Positions 9,511-18,785 of a DNA stretch of 29,741 nucleotides are shown one piece after another. The DNA is taken from assembly GCA_002408065.1 (NCBI GenBank), contig DHQI01000018.1:42670-72410 (forward strand), read 5' to 3'. The translations under genes and the position numbers were made by a program. Origin of the DNA: Bacteroidales bacterium UBA5342 (GTDB lineage: Bacteria > Bacteroidota > Bacteroidia > Bacteroidales > UBA5342). Under the pieces are notes generated by a model. It was given only the letters and a program-made list of their open reading frames with translations, had not been told where the DNA came from and did no database searches. Numbering within the stretch: the stretch's first letter is position 1; the number at the start of each line of letters is the position of its first letter.

Positions 9511-10380
9511 ATGGAAAAGATAATTGATATAGGACAATACATAGAAGTTGCTGTCGATTGGTTGACGGAGAATTTCTCTGGCTTGTTTGAGTTTATTAAG
9601 AACTTTGGAAATGGTTTTATCGAAGGCTTTGAATGGTTGCTTTTAGGTATCCCTTTTTACGTGATCATTCTTCTTTTAACGGCATTAGCCTATTTTAAAG
9701 TGAGCCGTAGTAGTGCGCTTTTTACAGCCTTGGGACTTGTGTTGATTTATTTGATGGGTTTTTGGGACGAGACGATGGAGACCCTAGCGCTGATATTAGT
9801 GTCTACTTTGATAGCTTTAGTACAAGGCGTCCCATTGGGAATATGGGCGGCAAAAAATAATAAAGTAGATAAAATAGTGCGTCCAATTCTTGACTTAATG
9901 CAGACGATGCCTGCCTTTGTATATTTAATACCAGCCGTTTTATTTTTCAGTATTGGTAAACTACCAGGGGCTTTTGCAACGGTGATATTTGCTATGCCTC
10001 CAGCTGTAAGGCTGACGACTTTAGGCATCAGACAAGTGCCTGCCGATATTGTGGAAGCAGCCCGTGCCTTTGGAGCTACCAATCGCCAGATATTGCAAAA
10101 AGTAGAGTTGCCATTAGCGACTAAAACCATACTGGCTGGAGTCAATCAAACCATTATGATGGCCTTGTCTATGGTCGTTATTGCAGGGATGATTGCAGCT
10201 GGTGGTTTAGGTGAAAAAGTGCTTGAAGGAATTAATAATCTCGATATTGGCTTGGGCTTCGAAAGTGGTTTTGCTGTAGTGATTTTAGCTATTATTCTCG
10301 ATCGTATTACGCAAGCACTGGGACAGAAAGGAAATAATGATAAGTTGAATAACTTAAAATCAAAATTGAATAAAAGATAA
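9511..10380 (+). CDS. proW: Glycine betaine ABC transporter permease
   Basis: The 289-residue membrane protein has about six to seven hydrophobic segments and the permease EAA loop EAARAFGATNRQILQKVELPLA (about residues 184-205), which docks on the ATPase. The segment QTMPAFVYLIPAVLFF is highly characteristic of ProW/OpuAB permeases. It starts one base after the proV stop and is followed by proX 18 bases downstream. Together with them it forms a complete inner-membrane importer for glycine betaine or related quaternary amines. Confidence 0.93.
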   Translation: MEKIIDIGQYIEVAVDWLTENFSGLFEFIKNFGNGFIEGFEWLLLGIPFYVIILLLTALAYFKVSRSSALFTALGLVLIYLMGFWDETMETLALILVSTLIALVQGVPLGIWAAKNNKVDKIVRPILDLMQTMPAFVYLIPAVLFFSIGKLPGAFATVIFAMPPAVRLTTLGIRQVPADIVEAARAFGATNRQILQKVELPLATKTILAGVNQTIMMALSMVVIAGMIAAGGLGEKVLEGINNLDIGLGFESGFAVVILAIILDRITQALGQKGNNDKLNNLKSKLNKR

Positions 10381-10398
10381 CTATTAAAAATAAAGAAT

Positions 10399-11265
10399 AT
10401 GAAATTTAGAATTGTATTATTAGCCCTCTTAACATTAGCGTTAAGCAGTTGTAATTCTGGAAAGAAAAAAACAACAGAGACGAAAAAAGAAATCACAATG
10501 GCTTATGTTGACGGATGGGCGTCCGGCGTAGCTATGACTCACGTTGCTCAGGTTATTTTAGAGCAAAATGGTTACGAAGTGGAAACGAAAGCCGCGGCTA
10601 TCGACCTAATTTATGCTTCTATGGCACAAGGCGATGTGGATGTGTTTATGGAAGCTTGGTTACCTGTAACGCACAAGTCTAAAGTGGCTAAATTTGGTGA
10701 TAAATTAGTCAGCCTTAATGTCAATACCGACGAAGCGCGTATTGGTTTGGTAGTGCCACAATATGTAACGATTAATACGATCGAAGAATTAAACAGTGTG
10801 GCGGATAAGTTTGATGGTAAAATAATTGGTATAGAAAAAGGGGCTGGTATTACTGGTAAAACAGAAATTGCTATTAAGGAATACGGTCTCTCTAATATGG
10901 AGCAACTGAACTCTTCGGGCGTGGCTATGTTGAGCGAGTTAACGAAAGCGATCAAAGAAAACCGTTGGGTAGTAGTAGCAGGATGGGCACCTCACTGGAA
11001 ATTTGGTCGTTATGACCTTAAGTTTTTAGAAGATCCTAAAAATATTTATGGCGAAGCAGAGCACATTGAAACTTTTGCACGTGCTGGTTTTCCTCAAGAG
11101 GATGCCTGGGCTACGGAGTTTTTCAAAAACTTCCACCTGACTGGCCCTGAGGCTGGTGCCATATTGGATGCCTTCGAAGCGGGTGATGACCGCAAAGCTG
11201 CAGCTAAAAAATGGGTGGCAGAGCACCAAGATATTGTAAAACGTTGGTTGCCTAAAGCAGAGTAA
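10399..11265 (+). CDS. proX: Glycine betaine-binding lipoprotein
   Basis: The 288-residue protein begins with a lipoprotein signal peptide whose lipobox LSSC places the lipidated Cys at residue 18. The mature part is a substrate-binding domain of the OpuAC/ProX class (for example AYVDGWASGVAMTHVAQVIL, MAQGDVDVFMEAWLPVTH and VVAGWAPHWKFGRYDLKFLEDP). Trp residues in GWAS, EAWLP and GWAPHW are good candidates for the aromatic cage that binds the trimethylammonium group. It would capture betaine in the periplasm and deliver it to the ProVW complex. It is the last gene of the operon, followed by a strong terminator. Confidence 0.93.
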   Translation: MKFRIVLLALLTLALSSCNSGKKKTTETKKEITMAYVDGWASGVAMTHVAQVILEQNGYEVETKAAAIDLIYASMAQGDVDVFMEAWLPVTHKSKVAKFGDKLVSLNVNTDEARIGLVVPQYVTINTIEELNSVADKFDGKIIGIEKGAGITGKTEIAIKEYGLSNMEQLNSSGVAMLSELTKAIKENRWVVVAGWAPHWKFGRYDLKFLEDPKNIYGEAEHIETFARAGFPQEDAWATEFFKNFHLTGPEAGAILDAFEAGDDRKAAAKKWVAEHQDIVKRWLPKAE

Positions 11266-11285
11266 TTCTTTATCATGATATAACT

Positions 11286-11323
11286 AAGGTATTCTTACTG
11301 TTGGGGTAGGAGTACCTTTTTTT
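11286..11323 (+). terminator. Rho-independent terminator after the betaine operon
   Basis: AAGGTATTCTTAC (11286-11298) can pair with GTAGGAGTACCTT (11306-11318) over all 13 positions, including two G-T wobbles, around a 7-base loop. A run of seven T (11317-11323) follows directly. It closes the porin-proVWX operon and separates it from the flavoprotein gene. Confidence 0.85.
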
Positions 11324-11355
11324 GTTTTACAGGAAATGACAATTGAATACCATAG

Positions 11356-12006
11356 ATGAATTATTTTGACCAATTAATAAAACAGGCTAAGCGGATAGAA
11401 AGTCCTGCACCAAAAGTGTTGGCTATATCCGGAAGTCCACGAAAAGGTGGTAATACCGATATTATCATCAAACAGATAACTTCTGGTTTGCAAGCTGAAA
11501 AGATCAATTATGAAACCTTAAACTTGGCTGATATCCAATTCAAAGCTTGTGTGGCGTGTGAGAGGTGCAGAGTGGATAAAATTTGCACCAGACTGTATGA
11601 CGGCATGTCTGTTATATATCCGGATATATTAGCGTCACAAGCACTCATTTTAGCCTCTCCGGTCCATAATTATAACATCACCTCGTGGATGAAAGCTTTC
11701 ATTGACAGGTTATACTGTTTTTATGAGTTTGACAATAATACAAGACCACGTAAATGGCACTCCAGACTGGCCAATCAACAGCGCAAAGTAATTATAGTTG
11801 CTGTGTGTGAACAAGAGCATAAAGAGGATATGGGATGGGCATTAGAAGCTATGCAAAAACCTATGGAGGCTCTGGGCTTTGAATCCATCGGTGTGCTTCC
11901 TGTTTTTAGTGCCTTTGAAAAAGGGGCTGTTAAAATTCAGGAAGAAACGATGGAAAAGGCCTATCAGCTAGGGGTAGATTTAGGCCAACAACTCAAATAT
12001 ATCTAA
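11356..12006 (+). CDS. Flavodoxin-fold iron-sulfur flavoprotein (NADPH-dependent FMN reductase family)
   Basis: This is a 216-residue protein with a flavodoxin-like fold. The FMN phosphate loop SGSPRKGGNTD lies at residues 25-35, and SPVHNYNITSWMKAFIDR near 107-125 is the second FMN-contacting region of this family. Between them is a compact Cys motif, C65-x2-C68-x2-C71-x5-C77, as in iron-sulfur flavoproteins of anaerobes that bind a 4Fe-4S cluster. It probably transfers electrons in the cytoplasm, perhaps to oxygen or peroxide, though the partner is unknown. It stands as a single gene after the betaine terminator; no promoter box was clearly seen in the short gap. The family name is secure, the physiological role is not. 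Confidence 0.85.
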   Translation: MNYFDQLIKQAKRIESPAPKVLAISGSPRKGGNTDIIIKQITSGLQAEKINYETLNLADIQFKACVACERCRVDKICTRLYDGMSVIYPDILASQALILASPVHNYNITSWMKAFIDRLYCFYEFDNNTRPRKWHSRLANQQRKVIIVAVCEQEHKEDMGWALEAMQKPMEALGFESIGVLPVFSAFEKGAVKIQEETMEKAYQLGVDLGQQLKYI

Positions 12007-12149
12007 AGAAACACCAAGGAAAATAGCGCGTTGCTTATTGTTCATTCAATGAAGTTTTTTTTATCAGCGTTTATGTTGCTTGCTCCTTGATAAGGAAAGA
12101 AATCACACCTTTTTTTACTTGTAAGCGAGTATGGGATGAATTTTTTTAG

Positions 12150-12157
12150 TAGTTTTG
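12150..12157 (+). promoter_or_regulatory. Candidate -7 box for the RecQ-UvrD gene
   Basis: TAGTTTTG fits TAnnTTTG and is followed by ATTTCC, 61 bases before the start codon. Its surroundings (T-run, TAnnTTTTG, ATTTC) resemble the boxes at 17116 and 19364, so the island genes may share promoter architecture. No clear -33 element was found. The rest of 12007-12218 shows only short weak hairpins. Confidence 0.4.
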
Positions 12158-12218
12158 ATTTCCTGACAGGCTTTTCAATAATAGGAGTGTGTGTAAAAAG
12201 CTTTTGTCATAGTATTTA

Positions 12219-15200
12219 ATGAGGGCAAGTAAGCGCATAGTATTTATTGATACCGAAGTGAATATCAAAAGTAAACGCATCCAGGATGTGGGGGCTGTTG
12301 ATAATGATGGGCGTCAGTTTCATGCGGCATCCTTGCCTGATTTTTCCTCTTTTTTAGATGGCACTTCCTATTTAGCAGGACACAATATAATCCGTCATGA
12401 TATTCCTTGCTTAAAGAAAAGTTATCCTTTTGATTTTTCTGAAATAGAGGTGTTTGACACCTTGTATTGGTCGCCTTTGCTTTTCCCAAACCGTCCCTAT
12501 CACGCCTTACTCAAAGACGATAAACTGGAGAGTGAGGAACTCAATAATCCGCAAAATGATGCACAGAAAGCCCAGGTCTTATTTTGGGATGAAGTCAGTG
12601 CTTTTAATGCTTTAGGTGCTGAATTGAAAAGCATCTATTATCTCCTTTTACAGCCAAAAAAGGAATTCAGCGCTTTTTTCTCTTTTGTTGACTATTCCGT
12701 CGAATATGAGGATGTTGTTGTCTTAATTCAGGATTATTTTGCCGGAGAATTATGTGCTCATGCTCCTTTGGAACAATTAGCTCAAAATAAGGGCATAGAA
12801 CTGGCTTATTGTTTGGCACTTATCAACGCAAAAGAACGTTATTCCATTACGCCACCTTGGGTTATCAAGAATTATCCGGAAGTAGAAAGTGTGATGCACA
12901 TCTTGCGTAGTAAAGCTTGCGTCACCGGCTGTATTTGGTGTGACCGTGCTATGGATGCTACGTTGGGATTGAAGAAATTCTTTGGTTTCGATGCTTACCG
13001 GAAATATGACGGCCAAAACCTACAGCAAGATGCGGTACAAGCGGCTTTGGACAATAAATCTCTGTTGGCTATTTTCCCCACAGGTGGTGGTAAATCCATC
13101 ACTTTTCAGATACCTGCTTTGATGAGTGGGGAAAATGTTAAAGGCCTGACCGTCGTCATTTCGCCGCTGCAGTCTTTGATGAAAGATCAGGTGGATAATC
13201 TGGAGAAAAACAGTATAACAGAAGGCGTCACTATAAACGGTCTTTTAGACCCCATCGAACGTTCAAAATCCATTGAACGTATCGAAAACGGGGATGCCTC
13301 TATTTTGTACATCTCGCCGGAATCTTTGCGTTCACGCACCATTGAACGCTTGTTGTTGGGGCGTAATATTGTCCGTTTTGTGATTGACGAAGCCCACTGT
13401 TTTTCTGCTTGGGGACAAGATTTCAGAGTCGATTACCTCTATATTGGTGATTTTATTAAAAGTTTGCAGGAAAAGAAAAATCTGGAGTTCCCCATTCCGG
13501 TATCTTGTTTTACGGCTACAGCCAAACAGAAAGTCATTCAGGATATTAAGGATTATTTCTCCGATAAGCTGTCACTTGAATTAGAAACTTTTAGTGCCAA
13601 AGCGACACGTACTAATTTGCAGTATAAAGTGTTGCCCAAAGATACCGACGAAGAAAAATACCTGGCTGTGCGTCAGCTCTACGATGCCAAACCTTGTCCG
13701 ACCATCGTGTATGTATCGCGTACGCGTCGGGCTTATCAAATTGCTGAACGTTTGGTCAAAGATGGCTATTGCGCCCGACCTTATCACGGTAAGATGGATA
13801 AGCAGGAAAAATCGGAGAATCAGGATGCTTTTATCCGTGGTGATGTGGCTATTATGGTGGCCACTTCCGCTTTTGGTATGGGGGTGGACAAAAAAGACGT
13901 GGGTACGGTGATTCATTTTGAAATTTCGGATTCTCTGGAAAATTATGTGCAGGAAGCCGGCAGGGCAGGGCGCGATGAAAATATTACGGCCGATTGTTAT
14001 GTTTTGTTTAACGAAGAAGACCTGAGCAAGCATTTTATATTGCTCAATCAAACCAAGCTGCACATCAAAGAGATACAGCAAGTGTGGAAATCTATTAAAG
14101 AGCTGACCCGTTTTCGTTCTACAGCTTCAAATTCAGCCCTGGAGATAGCCCGCAAGGCTGGATGGGATGATAATGTAGCCGATATAGAAACACGCGTCAC
14201 CACGGCCATAGCGGCACTCGAAGAGGCACAGTACATCAAACGGGGACAGAATATGCCACGTATTTTTGCCAATAGTATTCTCTCTGCTAACGCTCAGGAG
14301 GCTATTGAGAAAATCAATGCTTCCGGCCGTTTTAATGAACAACAGAAACAGCAAGGTACCCGTATCATCAAAAAACTGTTTTCGAACAAAAGCCGTAAAG
14401 AAAGCAGTGACGAGATCGCCGAGTCCCGCATTGACCATATCTCTGACCATTTGGGTATTGTAAAAGAAGAGGTCATCAATGTGGTGAACCTGCTGCGCGA
14501 AGAAAAAATATTGGCTGACAATAAAGATCTAAGGGCCTATATCCGTAAAGATGAAAAGATGAATAAGTCGCTCAAAGTACTGGAAGCTATGGCTAAGATA
14601 GAGCGCTTTTTGCTGTCGCAATGGACTGAGGAAGAGCAGACTTTTCATACCAAAGACCTGAATGAAAAAGCCGAAAATTCAGCTTGTAATGAGGTGTCGC
14701 CACAACGCTTAAAGACCTTAATCAACTTCTGGACTATCAAAAATTGGATTACGAAAAAACCCCTGGATTATTCCAAATCGCATCTTTCTATCCGTCTTTG
14801 TCAGGACGCACAAGTGCTGGAAGAAAAATTGGCCATAAGGCATCAGCTGTCAGCTTTTATCCTTGAATTGTTGTATCAGAAAACACTCAGTGATACGGCT
14901 GTATTGGATCCCGCAAAAGAACTAACGCTGGTTGATTTTTCGGTGCAGGAACTAAAGGAAGAATACGAAGGTGCACAACAGTTGTTTGGCGCAAAAATAT
15001 CGCTGGCCGATGTGGAAGATGCCCTCTTTTATCTCTCACGCATTGGGGCTATGAAGATAGAGGGCGGTTTCTTGGTGGTATACAATAAGCTGAACATTGA
15101 ACGTTTGGAGAAAAATAACTTAAAGCGTTATAGTCAGGACGATTACAAAAGTCTGAAGCAGTTTTACGAAAGCAAAACGCAGCAGATTCATATTGTAGGG

Positions 15201-17039
15201 GAATATGCCAAAAAGATGATTTCGGACTACCGCGAAGCCTTACAGTTTGTAGAAGATTATTTTCAACTTAATTACAGTTCTTTCCTGCGCAAATACTTTA
15301 ATGCTGAAGAACAGGAAAAGATAAAACGTAACATTACACCAGCTAAATTTAAACAGTTATTTGGTGATTTATCGCCGGCACAGCTGGGCATTATCAAAGA
15401 TAAAGATTCGCCTTATATTGCAGTAGCAGCCGGCCCCGGAAGTGGTAAAACACGTGTGTTGGTGCATAAACTAGCTTCGCTTTTGCTGATGGAAGATGTG
15501 AAACACGAACAACTGCTGATGGTGACGTTCTCGCGAGCAGCGGCAGCAGAATTCAAAAAACGTTTGCATCAACTGATTGGTAATGCTGCCGCATTTATCG
15601 AAATCAAAACCTTTCATTCCTATTGCTTTGACCTGCTGGGAAAGGTAGGAACGCTCGAAAAATCGGAACGTGTCATACCCGAAACGGTAGAAAAGATTAG
15701 ATCCAAAGATATTGAGGCTAACCGTATTACCAAAACGGTACTGGTGATAGACGAAGCACAGGATATGGACGCTGATGAGTTTGAACTGATTAAAGCCTTG
15801 ATGGCGCATAACGAAGAAATGCGTGTGATTGCTGTGGGCGACGATGATCAAAATATCTACGAATTTCGCGGCGCCAGTTCCAAACACCTCGAAGACTTTA
15901 TCTTTAGCTATCAAGCTATAAAATACGAACTGATAGAAAACTACCGAAGCAAAGCTAATATCGTGGCTTTTGCCAATCGTTTTGCCGAGAAAATATCACA
16001 CCGCCTCAAGGTGAATCCTACCGTAGCCAATACCCAAGAAGAAGGACTTGTTAGCCTGACGCGACATAACCCAGGAAGTTTGATTGTACCTGTAGTGAAT
16101 CAGGTCTTGAATAGTGATTTGGCTGGTAGTACCTGTGTACTAACGCATACCAACGAAGAGGCTTTGCAGGTCAACGGATGGCTCAATAGCAAAGGATGCG
16201 TGGCCCGCCTGATACAGAGTAATGATAGTTTTAACCTCTACAATATGATGGAGTTACGTTACTTTATTGATCAATTGGGCTTGAGAGAAGACAGCTATAC
16301 TATTACTCCGGAAATGTGGCAACAGGCTAAGCGTCAACTCTGGGACAGGTACAAAAAAAGCACACAGATGGACACCTGTATCCAGGTGGTCAAAGCTTTT
16401 GAAAATAGCTATCCGGTGAAGAAATACAAATCTGACTTTCTGCTTTTTATACGCGAATCAAAACTGGAAGATTTTGCTGGTAACGATCGTGACATTGTTT
16501 ATGTATCTACCATTCACAAAGCCAAAGGGAAGGAGTTTGACAATGTATTCCTGATGCTGGACAATTACACCCTGGATAATGATGCCCGCAAGCGTGAACT
16601 ATACGTGGCCATTACCCGGGCCAAGCACGCCCTTTCCATCCATACCAACAACGCTGTTTTAGACGATATAAAGCTCCCGCAACTCATAAAAAAACAGGAT
16701 GATCACGTCTATGATGATACGCATCTTATTATTCTTCAACTTAAGCATAGTGATGTTTGGCTCAGTTATTTGGCCCAAAAACAATACGCCATTTCTCAAC
16801 TGCAGAGTGGTGATTCTTTAGGCATCATATCCGACGGTTGCCTGGATGCCAAACGCCATTACATTCTTCGTTTCTCTAAAAGCTTTAACGAAAAAATGGC
16901 CACCTACACCGCTAAAGGCTACCACATCTCAAAAGCCACGATCAACCACATTCTCTACTGGAAACCGGAAAACAGCGAAAAAGAAATACGGATTATTTTG
17001 CCGGAATTGGTGTTGGAGAAGGGGGAGAGGATGGTGTAG
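12219..17039 (+). CDS. DEDDh exonuclease - RecQ helicase - UvrD-type helicase fusion
   Basis: The 1606-residue protein joins three enzymes. Residues 1 to about 120 form a DEDDh 3'-5' exonuclease: D11-T-E13, GHN-x3-HD (H60, D61) and H95-x4-D100. Residues about 265-640 are a RecQ SF2 helicase with Walker A TGGGKS (about 288), VIDEAHCFSAWGQDFR (about 390), CFTATAKQK and motifs V/VI in FGMGVDKKDVGTVIHFE...QEAGRAGRDE. After a helical and winged-helix-like region, residues about 1050-1510 are a UvrD/PcrA SF1 helicase: AGPGSGKTRVL (about 1072), VIDEAQDMD (about 1175), VGDDDQNIYEFRG, ENYRSK, STIHKAKGKEFD and YVAITRAK. All catalytic motifs are intact. RecQ-UvrD fusions of this size are known in Bacteroidota as helicases of uncertain role; its place at the head of the island suggests DNA processing in defence, which is inference. 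The start is supported by the exonuclease motif beginning at residue 7. Confidence 0.93.
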   Translation: MRASKRIVFIDTEVNIKSKRIQDVGAVDNDGRQFHAASLPDFSSFLDGTSYLAGHNIIRHDIPCLKKSYPFDFSEIEVFDTLYWSPLLFPNRPYHALLKDDKLESEELNNPQNDAQKAQVLFWDEVSAFNALGAELKSIYYLLLQPKKEFSAFFSFVDYSVEYEDVVVLIQDYFAGELCAHAPLEQLAQNKGIELAYCLALINAKERYSITPPWVIKNYPEVESVMHILRSKACVTGCIWCDRAMDATLGLKKFFGFDAYRKYDGQNLQQDAVQAALDNKSLLAIFPTGGGKSITFQIPALMSGENVKGLTVVISPLQSLMKDQVDNLEKNSITEGVTINGLLDPIERSKSIERIENGDASILYISPESLRSRTIERLLLGRNIVRFVIDEAHCFSAWGQDFRVDYLYIGDFIKSLQEKKNLEFPIPVSCFTATAKQKVIQDIKDYFSDKLSLELETFSAKATRTNLQYKVLPKDTDEEKYLAVRQLYDAKPCPTIVYVSRTRRAYQIAERLVKDGYCARPYHGKMDKQEKSENQDAFIRGDVAIMVATSAFGMGVDKKDVGTVIHFEISDSLENYVQEAGRAGRDENITADCYVLFNEEDLSKHFILLNQTKLHIKEIQQVWKSIKELTRFRSTASNSALEIARKAGWDDNVADIETRVTTAIAALEEAQYIKRGQNMPRIFANSILSANAQEAIEKINASGRFNEQQKQQGTRIIKKLFSNKSRKESSDEIAESRIDHISDHLGIVKEEVINVVNLLREEKILADNKDLRAYIRKDEKMNKSLKVLEAMAKIERFLLSQWTEEEQTFHTKDLNEKAENSACNEVSPQRLKTLINFWTIKNWITKKPLDYSKSHLSIRLCQDAQVLEEKLAIRHQLSAFILELLYQKTLSDTAVLDPAKELTLVDFSVQELKEEYEGAQQLFGAKISLADVEDALFYLSRIGAMKIEGGFLVVYNKLNIERLEKNNLKRYSQDDYKSLKQFYESKTQQIHIVGEYAKKMISDYREALQFVEDYFQLNYSSFLRKYFNAEEQEKIKRNITPAKFKQLFGDLSPAQLGIIKDKDSPYIAVAAGPGSGKTRVLVHKLASLLLMEDVKHEQLLMVTFSRAAAAEFKKRLHQLIGNAAAFIEIKTFHSYCFDLLGKVGTLEKSERVIPETVEKIRSKDIEANRITKTVLVIDEAQDMDADEFELIKALMAHNEEMRVIAVGDDDQNIYEFRGASSKHLEDFIFSYQAIKYELIENYRSKANIVAFANRFAEKISHRLKVNPTVANTQEEGLVSLTRHNPGSLIVPVVNQVLNSDLAGSTCVLTHTNEEALQVNGWLNSKGCVARLIQSNDSFNLYNMMELRYFIDQLGLREDSYTITPEMWQQAKRQLWDRYKKSTQMDTCIQVVKAFENSYPVKKYKSDFLLFIRESKLEDFAGNDRDIVYVSTIHKAKGKEFDNVFLMLDNYTLDNDARKRELYVAITRAKHALSIHTNNAVLDDIKLPQLIKKQDDHVYDDTHLIILQLKHSDVWLSYLAQKQYAISQLQSGDSLGIISDGCLDAKRHYILRFSKSFNEKMATYTAKGYHISKATINHILYWKPENSEKEIRIILPELVLEKGERMV

Positions 17040-17145
17040 AGGGCTTGAATTAATTTTACTTTTCAACAAAGCTCACATTCTCATTGATTAAGGGGTGACG
17101 AGTCGTTATTTTTTATACTTTTGAGTTTCACATTCAACAAGCACC
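17040..17145 (+). promoter_or_regulatory. Promoter block, copy 1 of a direct repeat (other copy at 19285-19393)
   Basis: The gap after the RecQ-UvrD stop shares a long imperfect direct repeat with 19285-19393: both contain TTACTTTTCAACA, then CACATT-TCA, then ATTTTTTATACTTTTG and TTTCACATT at matching distances. TACTTTTG at 17116-17123 fits the TAnnTTTG -7 box, 77 bases before the 195-residue gene. The conserved blocks probably include the promoter and a regulator site. Confidence 0.6.
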
Positions 17146-17199
17146 TTTTATTTTTTACGATTATCGTTCAAAGGCAACTTTATTCCCAAAACCGAAAAA

Positions 17200-17787
17200 A
17201 TGCCCCAACAAAAAAACTACCATACCCTCAATGGCAGCATGATGCATCCCACCAAAGATGTTGATGGAAAAGCTAAACCTTTGGGCTCCTTTGCTAATGC
17301 AGAAGAACTGCAGGCTGCCTACTTATTGATGCTAAAAAAGAAAATAAGATATTTACTTATTCATCTCGACACAGCTATCGGTCAAGTATATAATGTAGAC
17401 CTTGTTTATGAGCTTATTAAGCCCGAAGAAGGCTTGCTTTATAAAGGTCGTGAAGTAGATGAAATAATAGCTCAGCTGGAAAGTGATGCTAAAGAAAATC
17501 AACTGGAAATTGAAAATTTTCATTATCAGCTGACCATCAATTGTTCTAAAGACAAAGGCAATGATGTGGTGTTTTGGAGCGCTATATTTGATTACTGCAT
17601 TTGGCCCGAAGAGTGGCTGGCCGAAGATGAAGAGAAACCCGAAACAGTCTGGCATTACAGCCTGGGGAATTTTAGCAAACCCTTTGAGGTAGAACTGATG
17701 GTGCTTGACCATCATATATTCCATGATGATGTGATTCTTGATCTAAATTGGTGTTATGAGCTGACTTATGGGCGGTCTTTGCTTTGA
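17200..17787 (+). CDS. Hypothetical protein, 195 residues, present in a second broken copy nearby
   Basis: I do not recognise a family. The protein is soluble and acidic with mixed helices and strands; it has no signal peptide or membrane segment. Notable stretches are EELQAAYLLMLKKKIRYLLI (about residues 33-52), a charged middle, and a Trp-rich C-terminal half (VVFWSAIFDYCIWPEEWLAEDEE). It lies behind its own promoter block, and the tail of a paralogue survives at 19222-19284 just ahead of the methyltransferase promoter. The duplication shows that the gene travels with this island. The next gene follows after 42 bases, so the two may form an operon. Function is unknown. Confidence 0.75.
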   Translation: MPQQKNYHTLNGSMMHPTKDVDGKAKPLGSFANAEELQAAYLLMLKKKIRYLLIHLDTAIGQVYNVDLVYELIKPEEGLLYKGREVDEIIAQLESDAKENQLEIENFHYQLTINCSKDKGNDVVFWSAIFDYCIWPEEWLAEDEEKPETVWHYSLGNFSKPFEVELMVLDHHIFHDDVILDLNWCYELTYGRSLL

Positions 17788-17829
17788 GAGAAAGAATTTC
17801 TACTGCTATTTATTTGAAAAATAGATTTT

Positions 17830-18666
17830 ATGTTCGACAAACAATTGATATTGAATATTTATACTTTAGCTATCAAAGATGAGTGGTATGCTCCATCCGA
17901 TTTTAAAAAAATTACACAGCTGCTTTTAGATAGCGGTATTGCAAAGAAAGAGATCGATGATGCACGTGAACTTTCTGGGCAGAAAACGCCTCAATTTCCG
18001 GACCAATTATGGCAAAAAGAAAGCTGGTTAATAGCCTTTGCTAGGCTGATAGTCTCTACACGAAAGATAAGTCAAAGTGATTATGTGCTCTATCTTCAAC
18101 TCTATGAACGACTCAATATTTCATCCATTAATAGTCGGGTAATATTTGACAAGGCTATCGTGGCAATGGTTAAAAATGAGGAGCTCAAGCTAAAAAGAAT
18201 GAAGACTAAACTTCAAAAATCTTGCGATAAATATATTATTGAGGACGAAAGTAGTACTGGTGCCGATAGAGTTACAGAAGAACAGACATTGTGGCCACGT
18301 ATTATCGTTTTTGGTCAGTTTTTGCAGAGCAAGGATGATATTGCTTGTATGTTTCAAAAAGCCTTTGCTAAGGAAGGTTATGAGCTCGATAAAAAAGCTC
18401 TTATGATGTCGGTGAATAGAGATTACAATAAAGCAAAACGTGGTTATTCCAAATTGGCAACACCTATCCAAAGGCGCGAAGTTGATTATTTTTTATTTGG
18501 ACCGCACCCGCATTCTATCCGTTCAAGATTTGGTATGGATAAATGGGACGAATATTTTGATGCTGGTCATCAACTTGTTCTGGGAGAATACACCCATATG
18601 CTCTCCCTTTCAACACTTAAAAAACACATTCAAACGATAGCAAAAGACTGGGTCGCAAAAGATTGA
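17830..18666 (+). CDS. Hypothetical protein, 278 residues
   Basis: No family was recognised. The product is largely helical and highly charged, without signal peptide or membrane segments. An N-terminal domain (about residues 1-110, starting FDKQLILNIYTLAIKDEWYAPSDF) is followed by a basic helical linker (KNEELKLKRMKTKLQKSCDKY, about 115-135). A C-terminal region contains the unusual YFLFGPHPHSIRSRFG (about 221-236). The paired His and Arg residues there are eye-catching, but no known catalytic motif is evident. It probably shares a transcript with the 195-residue gene. No similar gene occurs elsewhere in the window. Confidence 0.7.
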   Translation: MFDKQLILNIYTLAIKDEWYAPSDFKKITQLLLDSGIAKKEIDDARELSGQKTPQFPDQLWQKESWLIAFARLIVSTRKISQSDYVLYLQLYERLNISSINSRVIFDKAIVAMVKNEELKLKRMKTKLQKSCDKYIIEDESSTGADRVTEEQTLWPRIIVFGQFLQSKDDIACMFQKAFAKEGYELDKKALMMSVNRDYNKAKRGYSKLATPIQRREVDYFLFGPHPHSIRSRFGMDKWDEYFDAGHQLVLGEYTHMLSLSTLKKHIQTIAKDWVAKD

Positions 18667-18785
18667 TTAATACATACCTTACTCCTTGCTTTCTATGGAT
18701 GATAATAGCTCTATAGCGTGGGTTTAGTGTATTTGCGTTTTTTCTGCTCCTTTTTATTGGGAATTTTGCCTGCTGGTATTGTGTT

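Noticed and set aside
12007..12218. Short hairpins with T-runs after the flavoprotein gene, such as TCCTT-GAT-AAGGA
   Set aside because: The stems are only about five base pairs and are not directly followed by the T-run, so a terminator call is not justified.
13581..14081. Long open frame on the minus strand inside the RecQ-UvrD gene (166 codons)
   Set aside because: It is the antisense shadow of the RecQ core, whose motifs on the + strand are complete; the shadow has no recognisable protein features.
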